Assembly (NCBI RefSeq): GCF_009866655.1
Contig: NZ_CP047420.1
Span: 1,426,001-1,490,000, forward strand
Source: Rathayibacter sp. VKM Ac-2804
GTDB lineage: Bacteria; Actinomycetota; Actinomycetes; Actinomycetales; Microbacteriaceae
Direction: 5' to 3'
Length of the DNA: 64,000 nucleotides
Shown: piece after piece, positions 1 to 7,734 of the stretch
Layout of the letters: the number at the start of each line of letters is the position of its first letter
How positions within the stretch are numbered: the stretch's first letter is position 1
The notes under the pieces: generated by a model
Seen by the model: the letters and a program-made list of their open reading frames with translations, nothing else
Told to the model about the DNA's origin: nothing
The model's database searches: none
Made by a program: the position numbers and the translations under genes

Positions 1-108
1 GAGTTCATGCTGATGCTGCCCTACGTGGTGACGATCTTCGCGGTCGCCGGCCTGGTCGGGCAGTCGCGCGGGCCGGCCGCCGCCGGCAAGCCCTATCTCA
101 AATCGTGA
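1..108 (+). CDS. ABC transporter permease, 3' end only (probable nucleoside/simple-sugar uptake)
   Basis: The window opens inside a plus-strand reading frame that runs 35 codons to TGA at 106-108; the start lies upstream. One hydrophobic segment (LMLPYVVTIFAVAGLVG) is followed by a short polar tail ending in KPYLKS. This matches the usual C-terminus of BPD_transp_2 family permeases for nucleosides or simple sugars, which commonly stand next to cdd in actinobacteria and firmicutes. The position directly before cdd, deoA and add supports nucleoside import. The family assignment rests on a short fragment and on context. Confidence 0.6.
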   Translation, partial: EFMLMLPYVVTIFAVAGLVGQSRGPAAAGKPYLKS

Positions 109-138
109 ATGCAGTCTGAAATCGTGAGGACGGATCCG

Positions 139-543
139 ATGACCGACATCGACTGGGACGCGCTGCGCACCGCCGCGCTCGAGGCCATGGGCAAGGCCTA
201 CGTGCCGTACTCGAAGTTCCCCGTGGGCGTCGCCGCGCTCGTCGACGACGGCCGGGTGATCTCGGGCTGCAACGTCGAGAACGCCTCCTACGGGCTGACC
301 CTCTGCGCCGAGTGCGCGCTGGTCTCGTCGCTGCACATGACGGGCGGCGGCCGGCTCGTCGCCTTCACCTGCGTCGACGGCAGGGGCGGCGTGCTGATGC
401 CCTGCGGGCGCTGCCGCCAGCTGCTGTTCGAGCACTCGGCCGACGGGATGCTCCTGCAGACGGTGTCGGGCGTGAAGACGATCGACGAGGTCATCCCCGA
501 CGCGTTCGGCCCGCGCACCCTCGAGGCCTACGCGGCCGAGTAG
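139..543 (+). CDS. cdd: Cytidine deaminase
   Basis: Hydrolytic deamination of cytidine and deoxycytidine to uridine and deoxyuridine in pyrimidine salvage. The 134-residue product has the normal length for the small tetrameric form. Zinc-site motifs are visible: NVENASYGLTLCAE gives the first Cys ligand and catalytic Glu (C-A-E), and PCGRCRQLL supplies the other two Cys ligands. An in-frame ATG at 109 would add ten residues. ATG 139 is preferred because GAGGA at 126-130 lies at proper distance and the protein then starts at the usual point. First enzyme of a salvage operon behind a probable nucleoside permease, 61 bases before deoA. Confidence 0.95.
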   Translation: MTDIDWDALRTAALEAMGKAYVPYSKFPVGVAALVDDGRVISGCNVENASYGLTLCAECALVSSLHMTGGGRLVAFTCVDGRGGVLMPCGRCRQLLFEHSADGMLLQTVSGVKTIDEVIPDAFGPRTLEAYAAE

Positions 544-604
544 CCCCGACCGTGCGCTCTCGCCCCGCCGCCTCCCGCTCCCACTCCTGAACCGAGGACC
601 CCGC

Positions 605-1912
605 ATGACCCCGTCCACTCCCGTCGAGGCGTTCGACGCCGTCGACGTCATCCGCACCAAGCGCGACCGCGGCACGCTCTCGACCGCGCAGATCGACTGG
701 CTGATCGACGCCTACACCCGGGGCTACGTCCAGGGCGAGCAGATGGCCGCGTTCGCGATGGCCGTGCTGCTCAACGGCATGGACCGCGACGAGATCCGCG
801 ATCTGACGCTGGCGATGATCGCGAGCGGCGAGCGGATGAGCTTCGACGGCCTCGGCAAGCGGACGGTCGACAAGCACTCCACCGGCGGGGTCGGCGACAA
901 GATCACGCTGCCGCTGATGCCGCTGGTCGCCTCCTTCGGCGTCGCGGTGCCGCAGCTCTCGGGCCGCGGCCTCGGCCACACCGGCGGCACGCTCGACAAG
1001 CTCGAGGCGATCCCCGGCTGGCGCGCGGACCTCAGCAACGAGGAGATGTTCGAGCAATTGCGGACCGTCGGCGGCGTGATCTGCGCGGCGGGCTCCGGGC
1101 TCGCTCCCGCGGACAAGAAGCTCTACGCCCTGCGCGACATCACCGGCACCGTCGAGGCGATCCCGCTGATCGCCTCCTCGATCATGTCGAAGAAGATCGC
1201 GGAGGGGACCGACGCCCTGGTGCTCGACGTCAAGTTCGGCTCCGGTGCGTTCATGACCGACATCGAGCGCTCGCGCGAGCTGGCGCGGGCGATGGTCGAC
1301 CTCGGCAACGACGCCGGCGTGCGCACCACGGCACTGCTGACCAACATGAACGTGCCGCTCGGCCTCGCGATCGGCAACGCGAACGAGGTCCGCGAATCGG
1401 TCGAGGTGCTCGCCGGCGGCGGACCCGCGGACGTGCGCGAGCTGACCCTCGCGCTCGCTCGCGAGATGCTCGCGCTGGCCGGGCTGCCCGACGCCGACGT
1501 CGAGGGTGCGCTCGACGGCGGCGCGGCGATGGACACCTGGCGCGCGGTGATCCGGGCGCAGGACGGCGACCCGGACGGCGCCCTCCCCGTCGCCCGCGAG
1601 ACGCACGTCGTCGTGGCCGCGCGCGACGGCGTCCTGGTCGAGCAGCAGGCGCTGCCCTTCGGCGTCGCGGCCTGGCGCCTGGGCGCGGGGCGCGCGCGCC
1701 AGCAGGACGCGGTGCAGCACGCGGCCGGCATCGACCTGCACGCGAAGCCCGGCGACCGGGTCCGCGCCGGGCAGCCGCTGTTCACGCTCTCCGCCGACGA
1801 GCCGTCGCGCTTCGACCGTGCGCTCGAGTCGCTCGAGGGCGCCTACCGGATCGGCGACGAGGGCGACGCCGTCCTCGACGGCGGCCCGCTGGTGGCGGAG
1901 CGCATCGCCTGA
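605..1912 (+). CDS. deoA: Thymidine / pyrimidine-nucleoside phosphorylase
   Basis: Phosphorolysis of thymidine or deoxyuridine (and possibly uridine) to the base and deoxyribose-1-phosphate. The 435-residue length fits the family. The phosphate-binding segment STGGVGDK and the signature SGRGLGHTGGTLDKLE are intact, and a C-terminal PYNP_C-type domain (about residues 345-420) is present. GAGGA at 594-598 precedes the ATG by six bases. It follows cdd in the same direction, so deaminated nucleosides pass directly to this enzyme. Whether it prefers thymidine only or also uridine cannot be read from the sequence. Confidence 0.95.
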   Translation: MTPSTPVEAFDAVDVIRTKRDRGTLSTAQIDWLIDAYTRGYVQGEQMAAFAMAVLLNGMDRDEIRDLTLAMIASGERMSFDGLGKRTVDKHSTGGVGDKITLPLMPLVASFGVAVPQLSGRGLGHTGGTLDKLEAIPGWRADLSNEEMFEQLRTVGGVICAAGSGLAPADKKLYALRDITGTVEAIPLIASSIMSKKIAEGTDALVLDVKFGSGAFMTDIERSRELARAMVDLGNDAGVRTTALLTNMNVPLGLAIGNANEVRESVEVLAGGGPADVRELTLALAREMLALAGLPDADVEGALDGGAAMDTWRAVIRAQDGDPDGALPVARETHVVVAARDGVLVEQQALPFGVAAWRLGAGRARQQDAVQHAAGIDLHAKPGDRVRAGQPLFTLSADEPSRFDRALESLEGAYRIGDEGDAVLDGGPLVAERIA

Positions 1913-1961
1913 CCCGTGCCGGGGCTGTTCCCACGTGCCGGAGGCCGGCCGCCCGTCGCCC

Positions 1962-1993
1962 GTCCACCGCGCGACCCGGACGGGGTGGTGGAC
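1962..1993 (+). terminator. Weak hairpin after deoA
   Basis: GTCCACC (1962-1968) pairs with GGTGGAC (1987-1993) across an 18-base loop, 49 bases after the deoA stop. There is no T-run, so this is only a possible terminator or attenuator before add. A -10-like TAAGGT at 2022-2027 downstream would let add be transcribed separately. Confidence 0.3.
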
Positions 1994-2061
1994 GCGGCCG
2001 AGGGCGGCGCGGGCGGCACCGTAAGGTGGTCGGCGAACCGTCGTCCGACCCGAGGAGCACC

Positions 2062-3201
2062 GTGACCGACAGCACCGAGATCGGCAGCAGCCACGAGGAG
2101 TACCTCCTCCCGGGCGAGGGGATCCTCATCGACGACCTGCCCAAGGTGTCGCTGCACGACCACCTCGACGGCGGACTCCGCCCCGAGACCATCGTCGAGA
2201 TCGCCGCGCAGACCGGTGTCGCCCTCCCCGCCGAGGACCCGGAGGCCCTCGAGCAGTGGTTCACGAGCACGGCCGACTCCGGCTCGCTCGAGGACTACCT
2301 CGCGACCTTCGAGACCACGATCGCCGTCATGCAGACCGCCGCGTCGCTCGAGCGCGTCGCCCGCGAGTTCGTGCTCGACCTCGCCGCCGACGGCGTCGTG
2401 CACGGCGAGATCCGCTGGGCGCCCGAGCAGCACCTCCGCTCCGGGCTCACCCTCGACGCGGCCGTCGAGGCCGTGCAGGAGGGGCTCGAGCAGGGCGTCC
2501 AGGAGGCGGCCGCGCACGGCTCCCGCCTCGGCGTCGGCCAGCTGATCACCGCGATGCGGCACACCGACCGCTCGCTCGAGATCGCCGAGCTCGCCCTGCG
2601 CCATCGCGAGCGCGGCGCGATCGGCTTCGACATCGCCGGTGCGGAGGCGGGCTTCCCCGCGTCGCGGCACCGCCCCGCGTTCGAGCTCCTCGCCGCCGCG
2701 CACTTCCCGACGACCGTGCACGCGGGCGAGGCCGACGGCCTCGACAGCATCCGGTCGGCGCTCCTGGACGGCCGCGCGCTGCGCCTCGGCCACGGCGTCC
2801 GGCTCGCGGAGGACATCCGCGTCGAGCGCCAGGACGACGACGCCAGCTACGTCACCCTCGGCGAGCTCGCCGAGTGGGTGAAGGACCGCCGGATCGCCCT
2901 CGAGCTGAGCCCGTCCTCCAACCTGCAGACCGGGGCGATCGCCGCGTGGGGCACCGAGCTCGCCGACCACCCGTTCGACCTGCTCTACCAGCTCGGCTTC
3001 CGCGTCACCGTCAACACCGACAACCGGCTGATGAGCGGCACGACGCTCAGCCGCGAGCTGGCACTGCTCTCGGACGCGTTCGGCTACGACCTCGACGACC
3101 TCGAGGCGTTCCAGATCAACGCCGCCGAGGCGAGCTTCCTGCCGCTCGACGAGCGCCGCGAGCTGATCGACACGATCAGCGCCGGCTTCGAGGCGGCCTG
3201 A
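2062..3201 (+). CDS. add: Adenosine deaminase
   Basis: Zinc-dependent deamination of adenosine and deoxyadenosine to (deoxy)inosine. From GTG 2062 the protein has 379 residues. Visible hallmarks are the metal-binding LHDHLDGG (His32, His34), HAGEADGLDSI with the third His and the catalytic Glu region, LGHG, and VTVNTDNRLMSGTTL with the paired acidic residues. A longer reading from 2026 exists, but GAGGAG at 2052-2057 four bases before GTG 2062 decides the start. The product inosine is a substrate of the purine nucleoside phosphorylase at 10755-11588. Confidence 0.95.
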   Translation: MTDSTEIGSSHEEYLLPGEGILIDDLPKVSLHDHLDGGLRPETIVEIAAQTGVALPAEDPEALEQWFTSTADSGSLEDYLATFETTIAVMQTAASLERVAREFVLDLAADGVVHGEIRWAPEQHLRSGLTLDAAVEAVQEGLEQGVQEAAAHGSRLGVGQLITAMRHTDRSLEIAELALRHRERGAIGFDIAGAEAGFPASRHRPAFELLAAAHFPTTVHAGEADGLDSIRSALLDGRALRLGHGVRLAEDIRVERQDDDASYVTLGELAEWVKDRRIALELSPSSNLQTGAIAAWGTELADHPFDLLYQLGFRVTVNTDNRLMSGTTLSRELALLSDAFGYDLDDLEAFQINAAEASFLPLDERRELIDTISAGFEAA

Positions 3202-3203
3202 GC

Positions 3204-3671
3204 ATGCCCCTCGACCCGCTCTCCGACGCCGCGGTGGCCCTGCGCCACCCCGCCGCCAGCTGGCGCGAGGCCGTCATGGAGGCGGGACGCGCCCTCGAGC
3301 GCAGCGGCGCGGTGGACCCCGCCTACTCTCGCCGGATGGTCGAGCAGGTCGACGTGCTCGGTCCCTACATCGTGATCGCCCCCGGCCTCGCCCTCGCCCA
3401 TGCCCGACCGGGCAACGACGTCCTCGCGGACGGGATCTCGGTGGTCACCCTCGCCGACCCCGTCGCCTTCGGCCACAGCACCAACGACCCGGTCTCCGTG
3501 GTCATCGGCATCGCCGCCACCCAGGCGCACGGCCACGTCGGCTTCGTCTCCGGCCTCGCCGACGTCCTCAGCAAGCCGGACGCGGTCGCGGCCCTCGCCG
3601 CCGCCCGCACCGTCCGCAGCATCAACGCCGTCCTCACCGACGACACCCCGCACCACGGAAGAAGCGCATGA
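3204..3671 (+). CDS. PTS sugar transporter subunit IIA (fructose/mannitol/ascorbate type)
   Basis: A 155-residue EIIA of the PTS_EIIA_2 fold. The phosphorylatable His is in GLALAHARPG (about residue 68), in the typical setting of the ascorbate/mannitol IIA proteins. The start lies two bases after the add stop, so it belongs to the same transcript, and it overlaps the IIB gene by ATGA. It would pass phosphate from HPr to IIB. No IIC membrane component is present nearby, so the transported sugar cannot be inferred; ascorbate-type is a guess from the paired IIB. Confidence 0.85.
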   Translation: MPLDPLSDAAVALRHPAASWREAVMEAGRALERSGAVDPAYSRRMVEQVDVLGPYIVIAPGLALAHARPGNDVLADGISVVTLADPVAFGHSTNDPVSVVIGIAATQAHGHVGFVSGLADVLSKPDAVAALAAARTVRSINAVLTDDTPHHGRSA

Positions 3672-3940
3672 AGATCGTCACCCTCTGCGGCGCCGGAATC
3701 GGCACCTCCGCCATCCTCAAGCTCGGCGCCGAGCGCGCCCTCGAGGCGCTCGACCTCGAAGCCGACGTCGTCGCCTCCGACCTCGCCTCCGTCGACGCCC
3801 TCGCCGCCGACGCGCAGGTCATCCTCACCTCCAGCGAGCTGATCGACAAGATCGGCAAGACCTTCGCCGAGGTCGTCGTCATCGACAACTACCTCGACCA
3901 GACCGAGATCACGGCGAAGATCGAGCGGGCGCTGGGTTGA
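3668..3940 (+). CDS. PTS sugar transporter subunit IIB
   Basis: A 90-residue IIB with the phosphocysteine loop at its N-terminus (LCGAGIGTS, Cys8), as in lactose/ascorbate-type IIB proteins. It accepts phosphate from the IIA encoded just upstream; the genes overlap by four bases, implying translational coupling. The stop codon is buried in a perfect 12-bp hairpin (3935-3962). The operon ends here without a IIC gene, so the cognate permease is elsewhere or the pair has a regulatory role. Confidence 0.88.
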   Translation: MKIVTLCGAGIGTSAILKLGAERALEALDLEADVVASDLASVDALAADAQVILTSSELIDKIGKTFAEVVVIDNYLDQTEITAKIERALG

Positions 3941-3962
3941 TCCGCCGATAGGCGGATCAACC
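3935..3962 (+). terminator. Perfect hairpin spanning the IIB stop codon
   Basis: GGTTGATCCGCC (3935-3946) and GGCGGATCAACC (3951-3962) form a 12-bp perfect stem with loop GATA. The TGA stop (3938-3940) is in the left arm. A TTTT run at 3971-3974 begins family-A element A1. Reads as an intrinsic terminator for the salvage/PTS operon. Confidence 0.75.
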
Positions 3963-3971
3963 GAGTGCCGT

Positions 3972-4093
3972 TTTCTGAGCCGCTCCCCGCGCGGCTCAGC
4001 GCGGTCGGTTTGTCGACGTGGGGCGTTCCGCAGAGCGGATTCCGTCGCGCTCCCGAATCGCTGGCACGCGATTCTCGATCGCGCGCTCTGCCC
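3972..4093 (+). repeat. Family-A dispersed element, copy A1
   Basis: About 122 bases homologous to 13155-13279 and to the reverse complement of 13711-13835. It begins TTTCTGAGCCGC, makes a 9-bp stem CTGAGCCGC/GCGGCTCAG with a 7-base loop, and ends in GCTCTGCC. A second stem, GAATCGC-TGGCAC-GCGATTC, differs from the other copies by paired changes that keep the pairing. It follows the hairpin at the IIB stop in the same orientation as in the other two copies. Confidence 0.85.
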
Positions 4094-4134
4094 TGAGGGT
4101 GCTCGAGCACGTGTGGGTGGTTGTCCGGTTCAGG

Positions 4135-4197
4135 TCGCGAGATGCCAGTCGGGTACGCGACACGCCGGGGGAGGCGGGCGCACGTGGCATCTCGCGA
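4135..4197 (-). terminator. 13-bp inverted repeat downstream of tetR
   Basis: TCGCGAGATGCCA (4135-4147) and TGGCATCTCGCGA (4185-4197) are perfect inverted repeats around a 37-base GC-rich loop. They lie just beyond the stop of the minus-strand regulator (4212). A terminator is the simplest reading, although there is no T-run and the loop is long; a repeat element is also possible. Confidence 0.4.
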
Positions 4198-4211
4198 GGA
4201 GGGGCGGTGGG

Positions 4212-4784
4212 TCAGGGCGCCAGGAGGGTGAGAGTCCGGGTGATCAGGGCGCGGGCGCGGGTGGGGGAGAGGCGGGGCGACTGCTCGGCGGCGCGGGCGA
4301 CGGCGATGCCGTCGAGGACGGCGAGGAGGAGCGCGGCGTCGTCGGGGGAGAGCGACGCCGAGGGACGGGCGGCACGCAGCAGCTCCAGGACGACGTCCTC
4401 GGTGTGCGACCAGGCGGCGGTGTGCAGTGCGCGGATCTCCGGATCGGTGCCGGCCCGCGAAGCGAAGGCGGTCCAGACGACGGCGTCGGCGACGTCGGCG
4501 TCCTCGACGCAGGCGATCGCCTCGCAGAAGACGCGCAGCCGCGCCTCGGGTGACGGCTCCTGCTCGAACCGGGCCTGCAGGCGCAGCCGGAACCGCTCCT
4601 CCACTCGCGCCATCGCGCCCGTCAGCAGCGCCTGCTTGGTCGGGAAGTGGTGCTGCACCGCGCCCACCGAGACGCCCGCCTCGGCGGCGACGGTCCGGAT
4701 GCTCAGCTGATCGGCGCCGCGGGTGGACAGCACCGTGACGACCGCCGAGAGGATGTCGCTCCTGCTCTCGCGCCGATCGGCCAT
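4212..4784 (-). CDS. TetR-family transcriptional regulator
   Basis: A 190-residue one-component repressor. The N-terminal helix-turn-helix is clear: VAAEAGVSVGAVQHHFPTK at about residues 32-50, followed by a variable ligand-binding half. The ATG at 4784 has AGGA in front; longer readings upstream would run through the divergent promoter and are rejected. It is divergent from the DUF418 gene by 46 bases, and a perfect 16-bp palindrome (4836-4851) sits at the start of that gene, so it probably represses it. The ligand is unknown. Confidence 0.88.
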   Translation of the reverse strand: MADRRESRSDILSAVVTVLSTRGADQLSIRTVAAEAGVSVGAVQHHFPTKQALLTGAMARVEERFRLRLQARFEQEPSPEARLRVFCEAIACVEDADVADAVVWTAFASRAGTDPEIRALHTAAWSHTEDVVLELLRAARPSASLSPDDAALLLAVLDGIAVARAAEQSPRLSPTRARALITRTLTLLAP

Positions 4785-4794
4785 CCGCGCTCCT

Positions 4795-4823
4795 TCCGAT
4801 CCGCCCCTCGAGCAGGCTACGCT
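4795..4823 (+). promoter_or_regulatory. Candidate promoter for the DUF418 gene
   Basis: A -10-like TACGCT (4818-4823) lies seven bases before ATG 4831 and no Shine-Dalgarno sequence is visible, which fits a leaderless message. The -35 region near 4795-4800 (TCCGAT-like) is weak. Confidence 0.4.
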
Positions 4824-4830
4824 CTCGAGC

Positions 4831-6003
4831 ATGACCAATACGACCGTATTGCCCGATCGATCGGAAGCCGGTCCGCGCATCGACTCCCTGGACGTCATCA
4901 GGGGCGTCGCGATCATCGGGACCCTCGGCACGAACATCTGGCTGTTCTCGCACCCGTGGGGGCTGCTCGGGCTGCTGACGGAGCCGGTGACCGCCGGGAC
5001 CTGGCCGGGGGAGCGGACTGCGCAGCTCCTCCTGATGGCGCTGGCGCAGGGGAAGTTCCTCGCCCTGCTCTCGCTCACGTTCGGCATCGGCCTGGCGATC
5101 CAGCACGCGTCCGCCGTCCGCCGGGGGCGGCGCTGGCCCGGCCGCTATCTCTGGCGGGCGACCCTGCTCCTGCTCGACGGCGCGGTCAACTACGTGCTGA
5201 TCGCCGAGTTCGACGTGCTGATGGGCTACGCGGTGACCGGGGCGGTGGTGGCCGGGCTGCTGCTCACCCGCCCGCGGGTGCAGTGCCGGACCGTGATCCT
5301 CCTCGGAGCGCTGCACGTCCTGCTGATCTCGGCGCTCGTGGCGCTCGTCGCGACTCAGCCGGACTCGACCGGACAGGGCCCCACCGGTCGCAGCCCCTAC
5401 GCGGACGCCTCCTTCCTCGGCCTCGCGCTGTTCCGCCTGCAGAACGCGGGCCCCTTCCGGGCGGAGCCGGTGCTGATCGGGTTCCTGAGCCTGGCGATGT
5501 TCCTCCTCGGCGCCCAGCTCCTGCGCGCGGGCCTGTTCGCGCGGGAGGGGTGGTCGCTGCGGCGGCGGCTCATGATCCTCGGCGCGGTGGCCGCTCCGGC
5601 CGACCTGGCGCTCGGACTCACCGGGAGCGCGGCCGGCCTGCTGGCCGAGCGCTACCTCGTCCCTCCGCTGGTGGCGCTCGGCCTGCTCGCGCTCCTCGCC
5701 GAGCTGGGGCGGCGCCGGGGCGGCACGAGCTGGATCTCGCGACGCGCTCGCGAGGTGGGCCGCGTCGCCCTGAGCGCCTACCTGCTGCAGAACCTCCTCG
5801 CCGGCGCGCTCTTCTACGGCTGGGGACTCGGGCTCGCGGAGACCACAGCTCCGTGGCGAGTGCCGGTCACGATCGGCGCCTTCGTCCTCGTCGCGGCGGT
5901 CGTCGTGCTCGCCGCGCACCTCTGGCTCCGCCGGTTCCCGCTCGGCCCGGTCGAGTGGCTGTGGCGGCGCGGCGAGCGCATCGGGAGCGATCGCTCCCGC
6001 TGA
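4831..6003 (+). CDS. DUF418-type polytopic membrane protein
   Basis: A 390-residue membrane protein with about nine to ten hydrophobic segments. The N-terminal RIDSLDVIRGVAIIGTLGTN is the typical opening of the DUF418 / acyltransferase-3-like family (R-x-x-S-L-D-x-x-R-G). Repeated short loops rich in Arg and Gly separate the helices. Divergent from a TetR regulator whose likely operator overlaps the first codons. Family members are proposed to be transporters or membrane acyltransferases, but no biochemical function can be assigned. The start at 4831 appears leaderless. Confidence 0.85.
   Translation: MTNTTVLPDRSEAGPRIDSLDVIRGVAIIGTLGTNIWLFSHPWGLLGLLTEPVTAGTWPGERTAQLLLMALAQGKFLALLSLTFGIGLAIQHASAVRRGRRWPGRYLWRATLLLLDGAVNYVLIAEFDVLMGYAVTGAVVAGLLLTRPRVQCRTVILLGALHVLLISALVALVATQPDSTGQGPTGRSPYADASFLGLALFRLQNAGPFRAEPVLIGFLSLAMFLLGAQLLRAGLFAREGWSLRRRLMILGAVAAPADLALGLTGSAAGLLAERYLVPPLVALGLLALLAELGRRRGGTSWISRRAREVGRVALSAYLLQNLLAGALFYGWGLGLAETTAPWRVPVTIGAFVLVAAVVVLAAHLWLRRFPLGPVEWLWRRGERIGSDRSR
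4836..4851. promoter_or_regulatory. Probable TetR operator (16-bp palindrome)
   Basis: CAATACG-AC-CGTATTG is a perfect inverted repeat with a two-base centre, starting five bases inside the DUF418 reading frame and about +6 to +21 from the inferred transcription start. AT-richer than its surroundings and placed between the two divergent genes, it is the natural binding site for the TetR dimer. Confidence 0.6.
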
Positions 6004-6069
6004 CGACGTCCGACGCCAGGCTCTGCGCCACGACCGCGTGCTCGTCTCTCTCGTGCGATTCTCCGATCC

Positions 6070-6086
6070 GGCTCCGATGAGGAGCC
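6070..6086. other. Short palindrome before the chitinase gene
   Basis: GGCTCC-GATGA-GGAGCC is a perfect 6-bp hairpin, 67 bases after the DUF418 stop and 26 bases before the chitinase ATG. It could end the DUF418 transcript or act as an operator for the chitinase gene; the sequence does not decide. Confidence 0.3.
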
Positions 6087-6111
6087 TGTTCTCCGAATCG
6101 ATTGGATTGAC

Positions 6112-7515
6112 ATGCGCACTCGAATCCGCTGCACCATCGCCGGGCTCACCGCCCTCGGCCTCCTCTCGGGAGGCGCGGTCCTCGGAGCAGGGCCGGCCTC
6201 CGCCCGCGAGACCCTTGCGGCCGCCTCGTCGTCCTCCTCCGCGCCGCCGGCGTGGAGTGCGACGGCGACCCGCACCGCATCGGATCCCTTCCCCGGAGTC
6301 GCGGAGTGGAGCGCGACCGCGACGTACACAGGTGGCCAGCAGGTGGTGCGCGACGGGAGGCTCTACACCGCCGGCTGGTGGACCCGCGGCGCTGATCCCC
6401 GCGAGAACTCCGGGGCGATCGGCTCCGGCAGGGTGTGGCAGCCCGCGACCGCGGTGACGCCGACGCCGGCCTCCACGATCACTCCGGCCCCGGCGAGGAC
6501 GGCGGTCCCGACCCCGGCACCCACGCCGGTTCCCGCCACGGACCCCGCCCGGGCCCCAGGGACCACGACACCCGACACCGGAACGGCACCCGCCGTCCTC
6601 CGCTCGGGCTACAAGGACATCACGATCAACATGGACTGGAACACCCACCAGCTGCGCACGATGCTCGACGGGAAGATCGTCCCGCTCGCGGGGCCCGACT
6701 CCTGGGCCAGCCGGACGGGCAGCGGCGCGGTCACCCTCGCGTTCGCCTCCGGCACCGGAGACGCCCCGAGCTGGGCGGGCGTGACGGCGGACGAGTTCCG
6801 CCACTCGATCGACCAGCTCGTCGACGCGGACGTCGACTACGTGCTCGCCACCGGCGGCGCCTCGGCGACGTTCACCGCGAACGCCGCTCAGCTCGACTCG
6901 TTCATCAGCCGGTACGCCTCGAAGAACCTGATCGGCATCGACTTCGACATCGAGCAGGGGCAGACTCCCGCGCAGATCCGGGAGCTCGCGGAGGCGGCCG
7001 CTGTCGCCGAGGGGAAGTACCCCGGCCTCCGCTTCTCCTTCACCCTCCCCACCTCGGCGGGATCGGACGGCCGGAAGGCCAGCCTGAACGCGACCGGCGT
7101 GGAGACCGTCGCCGCGATCGAGGCCGCGAAGCTCCGGAACTACACGGTCAACCTGATGGCGATGGACTACGGCCGGTCCGCCTCCGACGTCGCGGTCCTC
7201 GGGCCGGACGGCGCACCCGACATGGGCGCGTCCGCCGTGCAGGCCGCGCGCAACGTCCACGAGACCTTCGGCATCCCCTACTCGAAGCTCGAGCTGACGG
7301 TGATGATCGGCGTCAACGACACCCCGGGTGAGGTCACCACGGTCGCGGACCTCGAGCACGTCGCGGAGTTCGTAAAGACCCAGGGCCTCGCCGGTCTCCA
7401 CCTCTGGTCCGTCGACCGCGACACCCCCTCGGCGACAGGGACGCTGTCCCCGTCGAGCTCGGGGACGAGCAACGCCTCGGGCGCCTACTCCGCGGTCGTC
7501 AACCGAGCCGGCTGA
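6112..7515 (+). CDS. Secreted glycoside hydrolase family 18 chitinase-like protein with chitin-binding module
   Basis: A 467-residue exported protein. Residues 1-31 are a Sec signal peptide (positive MRTRIR, hydrophobic core, ASA cleavage). Residues about 64-112 match a CBM5/12 chitin-binding module (EWSATATYTGGQQV...WWTRGADP). A Pro/Thr/Ala linker spans about 115-160, then a GH18-like barrel to the end. The catalytic motif is present as GIDFDIE with Glu281 as proton donor; the usual leading Asp-Gly of DGxDxDxE is Ile-Gly. Probably degrades chitin outside the cell. Strongest relatives should be ChiD-like bacterial chitinases. No clear Shine-Dalgarno; the signal peptide fixes the start. Confidence 0.88.
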   Translation: MRTRIRCTIAGLTALGLLSGGAVLGAGPASARETLAAASSSSSAPPAWSATATRTASDPFPGVAEWSATATYTGGQQVVRDGRLYTAGWWTRGADPRENSGAIGSGRVWQPATAVTPTPASTITPAPARTAVPTPAPTPVPATDPARAPGTTTPDTGTAPAVLRSGYKDITINMDWNTHQLRTMLDGKIVPLAGPDSWASRTGSGAVTLAFASGTGDAPSWAGVTADEFRHSIDQLVDADVDYVLATGGASATFTANAAQLDSFISRYASKNLIGIDFDIEQGQTPAQIRELAEAAAVAEGKYPGLRFSFTLPTSAGSDGRKASLNATGVETVAAIEAAKLRNYTVNLMAMDYGRSASDVAVLGPDGAPDMGASAVQAARNVHETFGIPYSKLELTVMIGVNDTPGEVTTVADLEHVAEFVKTQGLAGLHLWSVDRDTPSATGTLSPSSSGTSNASGAYSAVVNRAG

Positions 7516-7530
7516 CCCTCGCCCTGACGA

Positions 7531-7570
7531 CACGGCCCCGGTCGCGGCGATCACGGCGACCGGGGCCGTG
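7531..7570 (+). terminator. Strong 15-bp hairpin after the chitinase gene
   Basis: CACGGCCCCGGTCGC (7531-7545) pairs perfectly with 7556-7570 across a 10-base loop, 15 bases after the stop. No T-run, as is usual for GC-rich actinobacterial terminators. Confidence 0.7.
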
Positions 7571-7734
7571 CTCCGCGCCGAGGCCGCACCCGGCCCGCAC
7601 TCGGCGGGTCGACCGCGGCGCTGCCTCCCTGTGCGCCCGGCCGCGACGGCACGAGTCCGTCCGCCCGTGCACGGCACCGCCCTTCCCTCACCACCCACCT
7701 CGCCTCACATCCCCTTTCAGGAGTCCTCCCCGCC

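Noticed and set aside
3889..7698. A 1269-codon open frame on the minus strand
   Set aside because: It runs antisense through the DUF418 and chitinase genes and beyond the TetR gene in another frame, is made of Arg/Gly/Ala-rich low-complexity sequence, and has no ribosome site or domain. Such frames are expected in high-GC DNA.
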